Source: Verrucomicrobiaceae bacterium E54
GTDB taxonomy: Bacteria; Verrucomicrobiota; Verrucomicrobiia; Verrucomicrobiales; Akkermansiaceae
DNA length: 64,000 bases
Direction of reading: 5' to 3'
Assembly (NCBI GenBank): GCA_022548915.1
Contig: JAKZES010000001.1
Span: forward strand, 62,001 to 126,000
The notes beneath the pieces were generated by a model that had not been told where the DNA came from, did no database searches, and worked only from the letters and a program-made list of their open reading frames with translations. Every line of letters begins with the position of its first letter. Position 1 is the first letter of the stretch. The translations under genes were made by a program, and so were the position numbers. This document shows positions 8,249 to 17,016 of this stretch, one piece after another.

Positions 8249-10072
8249 TCACGGCGTCGCGCGGGCCTCGACGCCGACATCCTCGGAACGTTCGGCGCTC
8301 TGGATGATGTTCAGGGCATGGTTGCCGATGGCTTCGAGATGGTTGTTGAACTCGGTGTAGAGCATCTCGGTCTGGACGACGGAGCCCGACTGCATCCGGC
8401 GGACCGCTCCCTTGTTGTGGACCTTGCGCAGCTTGTCGATGCGGTTTTCGATCCGGGTGGCATTCTCGAGCAGCTCGCCGCTGACCCCCGAGATCGAGTT
8501 GGCGCAGAGATCGAGGCTGGCCCGGACCTGGGAGCAGATCGCGGTCAGTTCACGGTGTTGCTCCTCGGTGAAGGTCCGCCCCTTCTCATACTTCCGCTGG
8601 ACCAGCTTCACCAGCCGGTAGATCCGGTCGGAGGCCTCCTCGTACTCGGACACGATCCGCAGAATCGAGGAGATCCGGGTGGCGTTTTCCGAGCCGATCT
8701 CGTGGGACGAGCAGTGGATGAGGTAGGTGGTGATGTCGTGCAGCATCTCGTCGCACTGGTCCTCCATCTTCTTCAGTTCGGCGACTTCCGCGGAGAGATC
8801 CTTGGAGGGGTTGTTGAGCACCCGGACGAAGCCGTCGTACATGTTGGAGGTCAGGTCGTTCATGCGGCGCGTGGCGGTCTCGGCCTCGGCGAGGTTGAGT
8901 TCGCCCATGTCGACGAGTCCCTGGGAGATGTAGCGGAGCCGGTTGCTGTTCGGATCGGGCCGGGTCTCGCGGACCCACCATTTCACCAGGCGGTTGATCT
9001 GCGGGACGAACCAGACGAGAAGGAGGATGTTCGCCAGGTTGAAGGCGGAGTGGAAGATGGCCGTCGCGAAGGCGATCTCGGAGGTCTGGAAGTCCGACTT
9101 CGCCGAGCGCATGCTGTCCGGCAGGGCTTGCGTCAGGTTCCACGCCAGGTGGGTGAAGGGAACGAAGACGACGAGCATCCAGACCACCCCGATGACGTTG
9201 AAGGTGAAGTGCGCCCGGGCCGCCCGCTTGGCGTTCACGTTGGCTCCGAGGGAGGCGAGCCACGCGGTGACGGTGGTGCCGATGTTCTCGCCGAGCACGA
9301 TGGCGGCGGAGTTCCGGAACACCAGCATCGGGTCGGAGACATCACCCAGCCAGCCATTCAGGGCGCAGGTGATGGTGATGGCCATCGCGGCCGACGACGA
9401 CTGCACCATCAGGGTGAGGATGATCCCGCCGATCAGGTAGAGGAGCGTCGAGGCGAAGCCGCGGCCCCCCATCCAGGTGACGATCTCGCGGATGGTGTCG
9501 GCGGTTCCCGGATCGGTCTTGATCAGCTCCCGCAGGTCGGGGACGGAATCCTTGAGCAGTCCGAGCCCGAAGAAGACGAGGCCGAACCCGAGCAGCGTCT
9601 CACCCCAGCTCTTGCCCTTGTCCTTGCCGATGAAGACGAAAGGCAGGCCGATCCCGATCAGGGGCAGGGCGACGGTCGAGACGCTGAATTTTCCGATGAG
9701 GGCGACGATCCAGGCGGTGATGGTGGTTCCGAGGTTGGCCCCCATGATCACACCGATCGACTGAACGAGGGTGAGCAGGCCGGCATTGACGAAGGAAACG
9801 ACCAGCACCGTGGTGGCGGAGGACGACTGGACCAGCGTCGTGGTGAAGAAACCGGTGAGGATGCCGCTGACCCGGTTGCTCGTGACGCCGGCGAGGGCCT
9901 GGCGCATCCGCTTGCCCGCCACCCGCTGCACGGCCTCGGACATGATTTTCATGCCGAAAAGGAAAACCCCAAGGGCTCCGAGGACCTCAAGCAGACCGAA
10001 AATGACCGAGGACGGGGAGATCGTGGACAGGAGCGCCATGGATTGTGACGAATCCGTCACAATCGCCCGCAA
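8249..10072 (-). CDS. Na/Pi-cotransporter family protein with C-terminal PhoU-like domain
   Basis: 607 aa; LGALGVFLFGMKIMSEAVQRVAGKRMRQALAGVTSNRVSGILTGFFTTTLVQSSSATTVLVVSFVNAG and repeat LTLMVQSSSAAMAITITCA; PhoU-like helical tail. Confidence 0.9.
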   Translation of the reverse strand: MRAIVTDSSQSMALLSTISPSSVIFGLLEVLGALGVFLFGMKIMSEAVQRVAGKRMRQALAGVTSNRVSGILTGFFTTTLVQSSSATTVLVVSFVNAGLLTLVQSIGVIMGANLGTTITAWIVALIGKFSVSTVALPLIGIGLPFVFIGKDKGKSWGETLLGFGLVFFGLGLLKDSVPDLRELIKTDPGTADTIREIVTWMGGRGFASTLLYLIGGIILTLMVQSSSAAMAITITCALNGWLGDVSDPMLVFRNSAAIVLGENIGTTVTAWLASLGANVNAKRAARAHFTFNVIGVVWMLVVFVPFTHLAWNLTQALPDSMRSAKSDFQTSEIAFATAIFHSAFNLANILLLVWFVPQINRLVKWWVRETRPDPNSNRLRYISQGLVDMGELNLAEAETATRRMNDLTSNMYDGFVRVLNNPSKDLSAEVAELKKMEDQCDEMLHDITTYLIHCSSHEIGSENATRISSILRIVSEYEEASDRIYRLVKLVQRKYEKGRTFTEEQHRELTAICSQVRASLDLCANSISGVSGELLENATRIENRIDKLRKVHNKGAVRRMQSGSVVQTEMLYTEFNNHLEAIGNHALNIIQSAERSEDVGVEARATP

Positions 10073-10213
10073 ACTGCGAGGAAAAACGTAGGTTCTTCGG
10101 GTTTCGCGGGCTTTTCGACCCGTAACCCGGCGATCCTTGCAGAATGGGGCGGATCGCGGTCGGGCTCGAGGCCATCCGTGACCGGTTGGCCGCTTGTCAT
10201 CCGGAACCGCAAC

Positions 10214-10705
10214 TCACTCCCCGAGCTTCTCCTCCAGCGCGTCGAAAACCGGCGGCGGGACGTAGCGGTGGACGGTGTCCCGCCAGCCTTCGGGGCCGAT
10301 GAGGTTCTTGACCATGCTCGAGGAGACCTCGGCGATGTCGCGGGGCGGCATCAGGAACACCGTGGTGATGTCCGGTGCCATGTCGTAGTTCACATGCCGC
10401 ATCATGCGCTCGTATTCGTAGTCCGCCTGGCTGCGGATGCCGCGGAGGATGAAGCGGGCGTCGTGCTCGACCGCGTAGTCGACCAGATAGCGGTTGTCGA
10501 AGTGGGTGACGGTCAGCCGCTCGCAGGCAGGAAAGGAGCGCTTCAAGAGGTCGAGACGCTCGGGAATCGAGAAGGTGTAGCTCTTGTTCGGGTTGTCGCC
10601 GATGGCGACCACCAGGCGGTCGAACATTTCGAGGCCGCGTTCGACCATCCACAGATGGCCATTGGTCGGGGGGTCGAAGGAACCGGCATAGACCGCGGTG
10701 CGCAT
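10214..10705 (-). CDS. coaD: Pantetheine-phosphate adenylyltransferase
   Basis: [46 protein letters not shown]...; start at internal Met of ORF. Confidence 0.92.
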   Translation of the reverse strand: MRTAVYAGSFDPPTNGHLWMVERGLEMFDRLVVAIGDNPNKSYTFSIPERLDLLKRSFPACERLTVTHFDNRYLVDYAVEHDARFILRGIRSQADYEYERMMRHVNYDMAPDITTVFLMPPRDIAEVSSSMVKNLIGPEGWRDTVHRYVPPPVFDALEEKLGE

Positions 10706-11040
10706 GGCGCAGCCTACGGCTGCGAAGTTCCAAGTGAGAAGTTCCAAGTTCCGGAAGCTCCACTCGGAGGAACGGGCTCGCTGCCTATCGGGTAATCGGA
10801 GGATGATGTGATCGGCACTGGTGATGCCGCCCGCATAAGGGCTCTCGTGATCGTCGGCGCGTTGGAGGTTTCATCCCCAAGGTTCGAAGCCTGCCTCCCG
10901 GCTTGGCGAGGATCTCGAGGTTCCGCAGGAGGGCGGCTTTCGCTCAGCAGTTCCATCGCAAGATCCGCTGGAACGATGGGATGATCTGCAAGGGTTTCCG
11001 TCGTGACAGGAGTCCCAGGAAATTCTACGTAGGGAGGGAG

Positions 11041-11472
11041 ATGCATGCGTCTCACGATGATCGCTCGAAGACGTCCGGCAGCGTTCGCCGTCGGCCGAGG
11101 CTGCCAGTGCCAACTCCAACCGCAGGAAGGAGAAATGGCCTTCGGAGGGTGATTCGGTTCAAGGCAGCTTTGCTGCTGCTCCTCGGAGCAGGGCTTTCAG
11201 CAGGATGCGGAGATGACCCTGCACTTATGCGAAAGAAGGAGGAGCAGAAGGCGGAGATCCGGAACCTTGAAGGAGAGCTTGTGTTGCTCAGGGAACGAAC
11301 CGACCGAGCCCCGAAGGATCGGAGCTCCGAGCTCAAGGAGGTTCGGGCGGAGATTGTGCGAGAAGAAGCTGAGATCGGGAGGCTGGAGGTTGAGCTAAGC
11401 AATTCTGCCATAGAGCATCGGAAGATCGAGGAGGAATTCGACCGATACAAACGGGACTATCCGATTCGCTGA
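11041..11472 (+). CDS. Putative coiled-coil lipoprotein
   Basis: ATG preceded by AGGGAGGGAG; hydrophobic FKAALLLLLGAGLSAGC lipobox-like motif then coiled coil ending EEEFDRYKRDYPIR; start uncertain (ORF opens at 10903). Confidence 0.5.
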   Translation: MHASHDDRSKTSGSVRRRPRLPVPTPTAGRRNGLRRVIRFKAALLLLLGAGLSAGCGDDPALMRKKEEQKAEIRNLEGELVLLRERTDRAPKDRSSELKEVRAEIVREEAEIGRLEVELSNSAIEHRKIEEEFDRYKRDYPIR

Positions 11473-11478
11473 AAAGTC

Positions 11479-12486
11479 ATGTCTGGAACCGATCTTTTCA
11501 CCAGTGTTCGAGGCCCCGGCCTCATCGGAACGCTCTTGGCCCTTATTGTCGTTGGAGGGTTCAGCTTGCTTGCTGTGCTTGTATTCGACGAGAGCTTGCA
11601 GGGGGGCGGGCAGGAGATTGAATCGGTTATCGAAGCCGATGCGAAGCACATTGAGGAGTTGGAAGGCCGAGTTGCTGTGATGCGCGAAGAGGTCGAACGC
11701 ACGACAAAGTTCAGAGAGATCGAGGCTAGTATCGCGTCGGAAGGGATCCGCAGAGATTTACTGGTCAGGCGCCGGGAACAGCTCGAGGAAGAAGTTGCAG
11801 CAGCAAGGGGCAGACTTTGTGACCTTGAGGATTCGTTCTCAGACTACAGGCAATCTTATCGTGAGTCAGCGCGGGCATCGATGGTTGGTCGAAAAATGGA
11901 CCAGCTGACGACGTCAGACGGAAAGACCTACACGCACGTCGAAATCACTAAAGTTGACCCAGTGAGGATGCAGATTCGCCACGAGGATGGCATTACCGGG
12001 GTGCCACTAGAGTTGCTTTCGGACGATTTCAGGGATTACCTCCAGCTTGATGGGGCGGAAAAAGAAGAAAGGCTTGCCCGGGAGGCCGATGCCCGTGCTG
12101 CTCGATCACAGCGAGCAGACCAGAGGGACGCTCTGAAGCGAATCAAGGATCTCAAGGATGGCCTAGCTCAGCTCAAGCGGGATCGGGATGAGGCTCGACG
12201 GGTGGCAGCGAGGGCCGAGGATGCCATCCCACAGCTCCAGTTGGCGATTCGAGAGAAGAAGCAAGAACTGGCTGCGGAGGAAGCTAAGAAAAAGACAGGA
12301 GGCATTAGCAACGCGCCCCAAGTCCGCTCGCAGCTTCAGCAACTCGAGGAAAAGCTCCGCCTTGCCGGGCTACGGGGCCCTGAATATCACCAAAAGATCG
12401 CTGAGCTGGAGAAGCAAATCGGAGCCCTTGAATTGCAACTTCAATCCGAAGAGGATGCAGCACGCGAGAAGGAGTTCGAAGGATGA
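11479..12486 (+). CDS. Single-TM coiled-coil protein with small SH3-like domain
   Basis: 335 aa; TM LIGTLLALIVVGGFSLLAVLVF; TTSDGKTYTHVEITKVDPVRMQIRHEDGITGVPLELLSDDFRDYL resembles a short beta domain seen in Verrucomicrobiota proteins; heptad-rich C-terminus. Confidence 0.65.
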   Translation: MSGTDLFTSVRGPGLIGTLLALIVVGGFSLLAVLVFDESLQGGGQEIESVIEADAKHIEELEGRVAVMREEVERTTKFREIEASIASEGIRRDLLVRRREQLEEEVAAARGRLCDLEDSFSDYRQSYRESARASMVGRKMDQLTTSDGKTYTHVEITKVDPVRMQIRHEDGITGVPLELLSDDFRDYLQLDGAEKEERLAREADARAARSQRADQRDALKRIKDLKDGLAQLKRDRDEARRVAARAEDAIPQLQLAIREKKQELAAEEAKKKTGGISNAPQVRSQLQQLEEKLRLAGLRGPEYHQKIAELEKQIGALELQLQSEEDAAREKEFEG

Positions 12487-13406
12487 GTGAAAGAGAAGCG
12501 AGCAACGAAAATCCGATGGATTCACAAGAAAAACGAAAAATTCTCCGGGGTTTTAGAGCGCTTCTTTTGGCCGTGTGGAGCATCACTTTGTGCAATGGTG
12601 ACGAGATATCGCGCCTAAGTGATGTCTTTGATGAGAAATTAGCGGAGTGCCAATCGGAGGAAGAAGTTGTCACCTTGGCAAACCAATTTGGGCGGCATTT
12701 GGTCAAGCTTGATGAGTCTGCCGAGCGAGACGCTCTCCTGGAAAAGGCAAAGGGAGCCGTCAAGAGTCCTGCTGACTACCTGCCAAAGCCGGAGCCAAAG
12801 GAGCTTCAACTCCGGTTCGGGTGGGACAAATACGATGGTTCCCAAGAGGCTCTTGACGAGTTCTCGGCCCAGCTTGGATATGGTTCTTCGGAGGTGGATA
12901 AGAGTCGTCATGACAATATTAGGTTTCCTACTGGTGGGCACTACCTGATGTCCCGAATGGAGATGGTTCCACTTATTGGTGGCTTGGCGTCGGCACAGAA
13001 TACGCGGTCTGCCACCAAGGATGTTCGCCATCCGGGATGGCCCTGCCGCGCGTTCACGTCGACCACCTATGTGGGCAAGTTCAGGTATGGAGGATACCAG
13101 TTTAACTCTCTTCAACTCGTGATGGATCAGGCAACTCAGGTTGTTGCGGTTCAGGTCAAGAACGACGGTGGAGTGAAGGCAGTAAGCCTCGGTGGCAGGG
13201 TTGTCCCTGGTTACTACAATTTTGTGTCGTCTCGGAGGAAAGGGAATCCTGATTGCAGGGTGCTGGCCCGATGTGAGTCAGATGGCAAACTTCGTAAAAT
13301 TTACACAACGCTGTATTCCGATGGAGGGGAGGTGCTTGAGACATGCATCCTGTTCATTCCCGAGCCCGTTGCCGCCATCTGCCGAAAGATCTGCAACCAA
13401 TCGTGA
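12483..13406 (+). CDS. Hypothetical protein, translationally coupled to the upstream ORF
   Basis: 307 aa; ATGA overlap with the preceding stop; hydrophobic segment near N-terminus (ALLLAVWSITLC). Confidence 0.6.
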   Translation: MSEREASNENPMDSQEKRKILRGFRALLLAVWSITLCNGDEISRLSDVFDEKLAECQSEEEVVTLANQFGRHLVKLDESAERDALLEKAKGAVKSPADYLPKPEPKELQLRFGWDKYDGSQEALDEFSAQLGYGSSEVDKSRHDNIRFPTGGHYLMSRMEMVPLIGGLASAQNTRSATKDVRHPGWPCRAFTSTTYVGKFRYGGYQFNSLQLVMDQATQVVAVQVKNDGGVKAVSLGGRVVPGYYNFVSSRRKGNPDCRVLARCESDGKLRKIYTTLYSDGGEVLETCILFIPEPVAAICRKICNQS

Positions 13407-13467
13407 GTCGATGACCGATTCTTTCTCCGGAGCCCCGTGCTATGGTGAGGTCTTCATAAAGTAAGGA

Positions 13468-13557
13468 ATGAAGGCCTCGCTTTGTGTCATTTGGGCTTTT
13501 CTGATTGTAGCGGGTTTTGTGAGCCCTGTTTGTCATGGCCAAGGCGTCTGTCTTTAG
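13468..13557 (+). pseudogene. Orphan signal-peptide remnant (29 aa)
   Basis: GTAAGGA then ATG: MKASLCVIWAFLIVAGFVSPVCHGQGVCL*, a complete signal-peptide-like sequence followed by a stop. Confidence 0.4.
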
Positions 13558-13637
13558 TCAAAGTCGCCGGGTGCCCGCGCTCGGTGCCCAGTTCGGCCGG
13601 GTAGCTGGTTGAGTGACATACCTTCCGCATCCAGGTG

Positions 13638-15143
13638 TCATTTGAAGCTTGAGAGGCTTCTGCCGAGTTCATGATGTTTGTCGAACGCACCGGCGAGCTC
13701 TCGAAAGTCGGCGACGGACTCTTCGTAGAGAGGGCGCAAATCCGCGAGTTTTTTTCGGTGGAAGGAGGAGACCAGCGTCTTGTCCGCTTCAGAAAACTGG
13801 TCTTCGGCAAGATCTGCGCAAAATCTGAAGAAGCGTAGGAACGAACGGACTCCTTCCAGCTCTGACTCGCCGGAGGAGAGAGCTGTCAGCACGGAGCCAT
13901 TGGTTTCAAATAGCCCCTTCACCATCGGATGATCTTCCGCCTCGGCAAAGACTTGGTCGAGCAGCATTCGCCCATCGATGGTGACATCGTCAGACCAACT
14001 GAGGCCGTCGTCGTCCGGGGTGACGTGGCTAATGGCAATGAGGACCAAGTGACTTTCCCAGAGGCCTTCGATGGTAGCGGGTTCGCGGGCAAGCTTATCG
14101 AGCTCGACGGGAACCCATTCCAAGTTGTCGGCGGGAATCCACGCGAAGCGGCGGACCTCATGTTGAGTGTTCTTGGCCCAGATTGAAGAGTTGGAGGTTG
14201 CGTAAGAGACTACGCCCACGACTTTCGCCTCTTTGGTGACAATCGGGCCGCCGCTGTTTCCCGGGATGAACTCGCAATCGACTTCGATCTTGTGCGGGCC
14301 AACGCCTTGAATGCGTCCAGGCAGCGTAGACAGGATGTCTTCTGCGCCACTGTCGCCCAAGGCGAAGACTTCCGGCTTCTCTTCAATCTTCTCCCGCGAT
14401 GCGAACTCGAGAAAGGTTTGAGCCGAATCCCTGAAGGGAAACCGGATTAAATCATGTCCCGCCTCCCCGGTAACCACTTCCGGATTTGAGTGAACCGGCA
14501 GCTCGTCGCCCCGAAAAGAGAGAAGCGAAAAATCGGTGGATGTGATCGAATGAGCCGCGGTGTAGATGTAGGTCCGGCCTGCCGAGCGGCCTAGAAATGC
14601 TGTTGAGCGGCTGTCACCGGAGTTGAGCATCAGGACTGCACGCTCCGCTTCTGCTGTCGTGGTCGCGATTCGGACGTCTCCGTCAGGCGGTCTTACCGGG
14701 ATGGGCTCCGGAGATGGTGGAGCGGGTGTGCTGGGTGTGCTGGGTGCGAATGGATCGGTAACAGGCGCCTCCGTAGAGGCGGTCTCCGTGGCGTCGTCCG
14801 GCTTGAGAAGCGCCACGGCCACTAGCAGGCCGACGACCAGCACCGGCACCCCGATCAAGGCCGGCAGCTTGGATGGTGGCTTGCTTTCTTTGCTGGGCCC
14901 GGTTGGAGGCACTCCCTGAATCGGGGAGTTGGCCGGAGCCGGATTTATCTGGAGTATGGGCGGGGCTTCAGGATTGGCCGCAAGGACTTCCGAGAGGGGT
15001 CTGTAACCGGGGAACCGTGGGGAACTAACCGGCGTGTCAGGAGAGAGTGAACCGGTGCGATGGGCGGCTCTCAGCGCGAAAATCGAGTAAGGGCCTTCCT
15101 CGCGACCCTCCCTGAAGACGAAAAAATCTGCGCCCTTCGACAC
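13638..15143 (-). CDS. GYF_2-like domain, TM segment, extracytoplasmic trypsin-like serine protease
   Basis: 501 aa, GTG start. N-term FFVFREGREEGPYSIFALRAAHRTGSLSPDTPV; TM KLPALIGVPVLVVGLLVAVALL; catalytic-triad-like TAAHS, GHDLIRF, PGNSGGPIV. Confidence 0.8.
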   Translation of the reverse strand: MSKGADFFVFREGREEGPYSIFALRAAHRTGSLSPDTPVSSPRFPGYRPLSEVLAANPEAPPILQINPAPANSPIQGVPPTGPSKESKPPSKLPALIGVPVLVVGLLVAVALLKPDDATETASTEAPVTDPFAPSTPSTPAPPSPEPIPVRPPDGDVRIATTTAEAERAVLMLNSGDSRSTAFLGRSAGRTYIYTAAHSITSTDFSLLSFRGDELPVHSNPEVVTGEAGHDLIRFPFRDSAQTFLEFASREKIEEKPEVFALGDSGAEDILSTLPGRIQGVGPHKIEVDCEFIPGNSGGPIVTKEAKVVGVVSYATSNSSIWAKNTQHEVRRFAWIPADNLEWVPVELDKLAREPATIEGLWESHLVLIAISHVTPDDDGLSWSDDVTIDGRMLLDQVFAEAEDHPMVKGLFETNGSVLTALSSGESELEGVRSFLRFFRFCADLAEDQFSEADKTLVSSFHRKKLADLRPLYEESVADFRELAGAFDKHHELGRSLSSFK

Positions 15144-15231
15144 GGTCTAGAGTCCTAACAATCGAGAGGTTGCGATGCAAGACGAATAGTCGGATTGACA
15201 AGTTGCTGGCGTCTTCTGAGTATTGAAAGCG

Positions 15232-17010
15232 ATGGCTGAGAGTCTCTGGATCGTTGACTGCGTCGGAGGTGCTTCACAGGAGGTGAATGGGGGTCCGTTT
15301 CTCATCGGATCCTCGCCCGCGTGCGACCTCAGAGTCGCCGGCGGCTCGACAGGGCTTGGCACTGCGAGGATCCAAAAACGAGGGGATCGTTACGTGATTG
15401 AAGATGCCCAGTCAGCCGGCACCGTGATTCTCGATGGCCAGAAAGTCGCTGCCGAGGCTCTGGATGGAGCTGGCGAACACAGCCTCGTTGTCGATGGACA
15501 CCCATTCGCTCTTCTGGTGGCAGGGGTGAATGGGAGGCAGTGGCTCGGTGGCGTGAATCCCAAGGAGTGGTGGATTTATCGTCAGGAGGAACAGGCTTGG
15601 GATGGGCCGGTGCAGCCGTGGGAGGTCAGCATGATCATCGGCGGCACTACGGGAATCATCACCATGTGCAGCGGCATGTCCGCCATGGGGTTCTACGCCG
15701 AGCATATCGTTGGGAAGTTGGGTGACGTCGGTGCCGGCGATGGACCTCCGCCGCTGAAGCCCGACGATGTGGTGACCGAGCCTGAAGTCAGTGAAATCGA
15801 CACCGAATACGGTGAGTTCACCTGTCCGGTTTGCTGGCTCAAGTTTGATCGGGGCGATTTGATGAACATCGCAGTCCATGCCTCTCTTCGAGGAGATCCA
15901 GTGCTTGGCGAGGAGCACATGCAGCGATTCCTCGCGAGTCGTTTCAACGACCGAGGACAGGCAATCGATGCAATGGGCGTGGCGGCTCCCGAAAACGCTT
16001 GTCCGCACTGTCGCAGGAAGCTGCCCCAAGGTTTCATCGATGAGCCACATTACATTTTTTCCATTGTTGGCGCACCCACTTCGGGGAAGTCCTACTACCT
16101 CAGCGTCTTGATCAAGATGATGCAGAACCGTCTGTTTCAGGATTTTAACGTACGCTTCCGGGATTCTTCGCCGTCGGAAAACGCGGTTTTGAACGACATG
16201 AAGCGCCACCTTTTCGGCTCGTCGAGTCCCCAAGACGCTTATCTGGCGAAGACCGATCTCGAAGGTGCTCTCTACGAACGGCTTCCACGGCAGGGAAGGC
16301 AGGTCATGCTGCCAAAGCCATTCGTCTTCCGGGTGTCCGACGACGACCGCCCCGAGAACGGCTTCTCCCTCGTCTTCTACGACAATGCCGGGGAGCATTT
16401 CGAACCGGGCAGGAACAGCGCTGACTCCCCGGGGGCCCAGCATATCGCGGTTGCCTCGGGCGTGATCTTCCTCTTTGACCCGCTTTTCAATAGCGAATTC
16501 CGGGACCGACTGGCCGGAGTCGAGGACCCCCAGCTCAAGAAGCAGCAGGCGGATCAGCAGGATGTCATCCTGTCGGAGGCGGAGGTGCGGATCAAGGAAC
16601 TGCTCGGCATGGCCTCGCATGAGAAAATCTCCACGCCCATTTCGGTCATCGTCGGCAAGAGTGATGCCTGGAAGCACTTGCTGGGAGATGAACCGCTCGA
16701 GGAAGTGGTGGTGGATGGAGGCGATACGAAGGCGCTCGATTCCGATGCCCTCAACCGCAATTCGCTACGGATCCGGAAGCTGCTGGTCGAGGTTTGCCCA
16801 GCAATCGTTTCCAATGTGGAGGCGATCTCAAACGAAGTGCGCTTCTTTGCCGTGTCTTCCCTCGGACATGCGCCGGTGCAGTTTGTCGATCCGGATGGGG
16901 CGGAACGCATCGGTCCCGATCCGACCCGACTGAAGCCCGAACGGGTTGAGGATCCGATCCTGTGGATGCTGTCGAAATTGACGCCGGAGACCATTCCCTC
17001 GAAGACCTGA
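15232..17010 (+). CDS. FHA-like / zinc-ribbon / P-loop GTPase resembling the double-GTPase 2 (DO-GTPase2) family
   Basis: FHA-like N-term (FLIGSSPACDLRV...GTVILDGQKV); CPVC...CPHC; Walker A GAPTSGKS; DxxG-type VFYDNAGE; G4-like ISVIVGKSDAW. Confidence 0.75.
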   Translation: MAESLWIVDCVGGASQEVNGGPFLIGSSPACDLRVAGGSTGLGTARIQKRGDRYVIEDAQSAGTVILDGQKVAAEALDGAGEHSLVVDGHPFALLVAGVNGRQWLGGVNPKEWWIYRQEEQAWDGPVQPWEVSMIIGGTTGIITMCSGMSAMGFYAEHIVGKLGDVGAGDGPPPLKPDDVVTEPEVSEIDTEYGEFTCPVCWLKFDRGDLMNIAVHASLRGDPVLGEEHMQRFLASRFNDRGQAIDAMGVAAPENACPHCRRKLPQGFIDEPHYIFSIVGAPTSGKSYYLSVLIKMMQNRLFQDFNVRFRDSSPSENAVLNDMKRHLFGSSSPQDAYLAKTDLEGALYERLPRQGRQVMLPKPFVFRVSDDDRPENGFSLVFYDNAGEHFEPGRNSADSPGAQHIAVASGVIFLFDPLFNSEFRDRLAGVEDPQLKKQQADQQDVILSEAEVRIKELLGMASHEKISTPISVIVGKSDAWKHLLGDEPLEEVVVDGGDTKALDSDALNRNSLRIRKLLVEVCPAIVSNVEAISNEVRFFAVSSLGHAPVQFVDPDGAERIGPDPTRLKPERVEDPILWMLSKLTPETIPSKT

Positions 17011-17016
17011 TCCCCC

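Noticed and set aside
6149-10048. 1299-aa plus-strand ORF
   Set aside because: Antisense to cstA and the Na/Pi symporter; low-complexity Gly/Glu/Asp/His-rich translation typical of reverse frames in high-GC genes.
10860-10910. Complete tRNA gene
   Set aside because: T-loop-like GGTTCGAA is present but the 5' T-stem does not pair and no anticodon/D arms can be built; kept only as a weak att-scar hypothesis.
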